Shown in pieces: positions 63,548 through 64,000 of a stretch of 64,000 nt of DNA. The first letter of the stretch is position 1, and each line of letters starts with the position of its first letter. Both the position numbers and the translations under genes were made by a program. This stretch comes from Pseudosulfitobacter pseudonitzschiae (lineage in GTDB: Bacteria > Pseudomonadota > Alphaproteobacteria > Rhodobacterales > Rhodobacteraceae), in NCBI RefSeq assembly GCF_900129395.1, contig NZ_FQVP01000003.1, forward strand, positions 664,084 to 728,083. The letters are read 5' to 3'. Below the pieces are notes generated by a model. That model saw only the letters and a list, made by a program, of their open reading frames with translations, did no database searches and was not told where the DNA came from.

Positions 63548-63835
63548 CTACGACACCAGCCTTCCGTAAATACGGCGATTATCTTCCTCTATGGTAAAGG
63601 TCTGTCCAAGCACGCCTCGAAGAATATCTTTGACACGATATTCTGGAACACCAAGGTCAACCAAGCGAGCTATCGAAGGGGTTTCCGTTTCGAAAGAAAA
63701 TTCCGAAAGCTGACATTCGGGCGTCCGCAGCGAAAGCTCGCTAAGTCCCGCACTGCTGACCTTCGGCAAACAAAAAATGCTGCACAATGTGTCGAAGATC
63801 TGCTTCGGGGAAGCCGCATCGCAGCGCTTGGACAT
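63548..63835 (-). CDS. Hypothetical protein (95 aa)
   Basis: No domain recognised. It has several Cys and Ser residues in the first half and GVPEYRVKDILRGVLGQTFTIEEDNRRIYGRL at the end (in parts). It is on the minus strand near the transposase fragment and may be a truncated gene. Low confidence that it is translated. Confidence 0.4.
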   Translation of the reverse strand: MSKRCDAASPKQIFDTLCSIFCLPKVSSAGLSELSLRTPECQLSEFSFETETPSIARLVDLGVPEYRVKDILRGVLGQTFTIEEDNRRIYGRLVS

Positions 63836-63913
63836 CTGGCCAACGGCTGCTTTGGGCCTTTCGCCCTATAAAGGCGGCCCACTAACCACGACTTTGCAAA
63901 ACCATCGGTAATC

Positions 63914-63931
63914 CCCCCGTTTTTGCGGGGG
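63914..63931. terminator. GC hairpin at IS element end
   Basis: Stem CCCCCG/CGGGGG with a TTTTTG loop, 14 bp beyond the transposase stop. It may be a terminator or part of the insertion-sequence end. Confidence 0.45.
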
Positions 63932-63945
63932 CTTGGTCGTAGAAT

Positions 63946-64000
63946 TTACGCGGCCATTCTCAGTTTCTGGGCGGGGGTCATCCCGCCGTTGCCCATGTTT
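63946..64000 (-). mobile_element. C-terminal end of a transposase (probably IS3 family)
   Basis: Translated backwards from the window edge the frame reads NMGNGGMTPAQKLRMAA then stop (TAA at 63948-63946). This resembles the last residues of DDE integrase-type transposases (such as IS3 OrfB), where a MTPAQKL segment occurs at the end. The rest lies outside the window. Confidence 0.6.

Overview
The window looks like chromosomal DNA from a marine alphaproteobacterium of the Roseobacter group (Rhodobacteraceae). The sequence is GC-rich with tightly packed genes and many 1-4 bp start/stop overlaps. The gene families are also typical of that group: urea-type ABC transport, a CocE-type hydrolase beside a peptide importer, a SinR-like XRE regulator, Hint-domain proteins, SdhE and DUF1127. 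These assignments come from reading translated sequences and remembered family signatures; no database search was run.

Layout. 1-2929: end of a urea ABC transporter operon (urtD partial, urtE), a siderophore-interacting flavoprotein and a GST. 3225-10062: tRNA-Gly, an ABC exporter, an acyl-CoA synthetase with an alpha/beta hydrolase, a phosphodiesterase, and a divergent MarR/DUF1428 pair. 10103-18488 (minus strand): a dipeptide/oligopeptide ABC importer, its binding protein, a CocE/NonD hydrolase and a glycerate kinase. 18939-27387 (minus strand): a long co-directional block with XpaC-, TelA-, DUF2927-, SPFH- and zinc-ribbon-type proteins, which looks like an envelope-stress assembly, interrupted by a lower-GC DUF6338 cassette and ending in a nitroreductase and dtd. 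27559-37811: translation and RNA genes (RluB-type pseudouridine synthase, tadA, gatC-gatA, rnpB, rpmG), an AmpD-like amidase, D-amino-acid dehydrogenase, GNATs and a Bax-inhibitor-1 family protein.

37971-45719: DUF1127 with a divergent LysR, a SinR-like XRE regulator, an inositol-monophosphatase-family enzyme coupled to an 8-oxoguanine-deaminase-like amidohydrolase, a 3-methyladenine glycosylase, PhnA and a thioesterase. An AT-rich two-gene cassette follows (DUF2188 plus a TIR/NDT-like protein), convergent with parE. 45716-53317: parE, a SleB-type cell-wall hydrolase, an ECF sigma/anti-sigma pair followed by a Hint protein, a 2OG oxygenase and an M23-type peptidase. 53526-58177: a second MarR with a large palindromic operator and a membrane protein, LysE, and two overlapping alpha/beta hydrolases. 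58603-60068: a second Hint protein translationally coupled to an RTX-toxin-activating (HlyC-type) acyltransferase. 60331-62277: aspartate aminotransferase, an XRE regulator and sdhE, bracketed by two copies of a 131-bp inverted-repeat element. 62470-64000: a lower-GC tail with a possible orphan immunity gene and the end of a transposase.

The best candidates for undescribed biology are the 44851-45719 cassette, the Hint/HlyC pair, the DUF6338 insertion in the TelA/SPFH block, and the paired repeats at 60139 and 62299.
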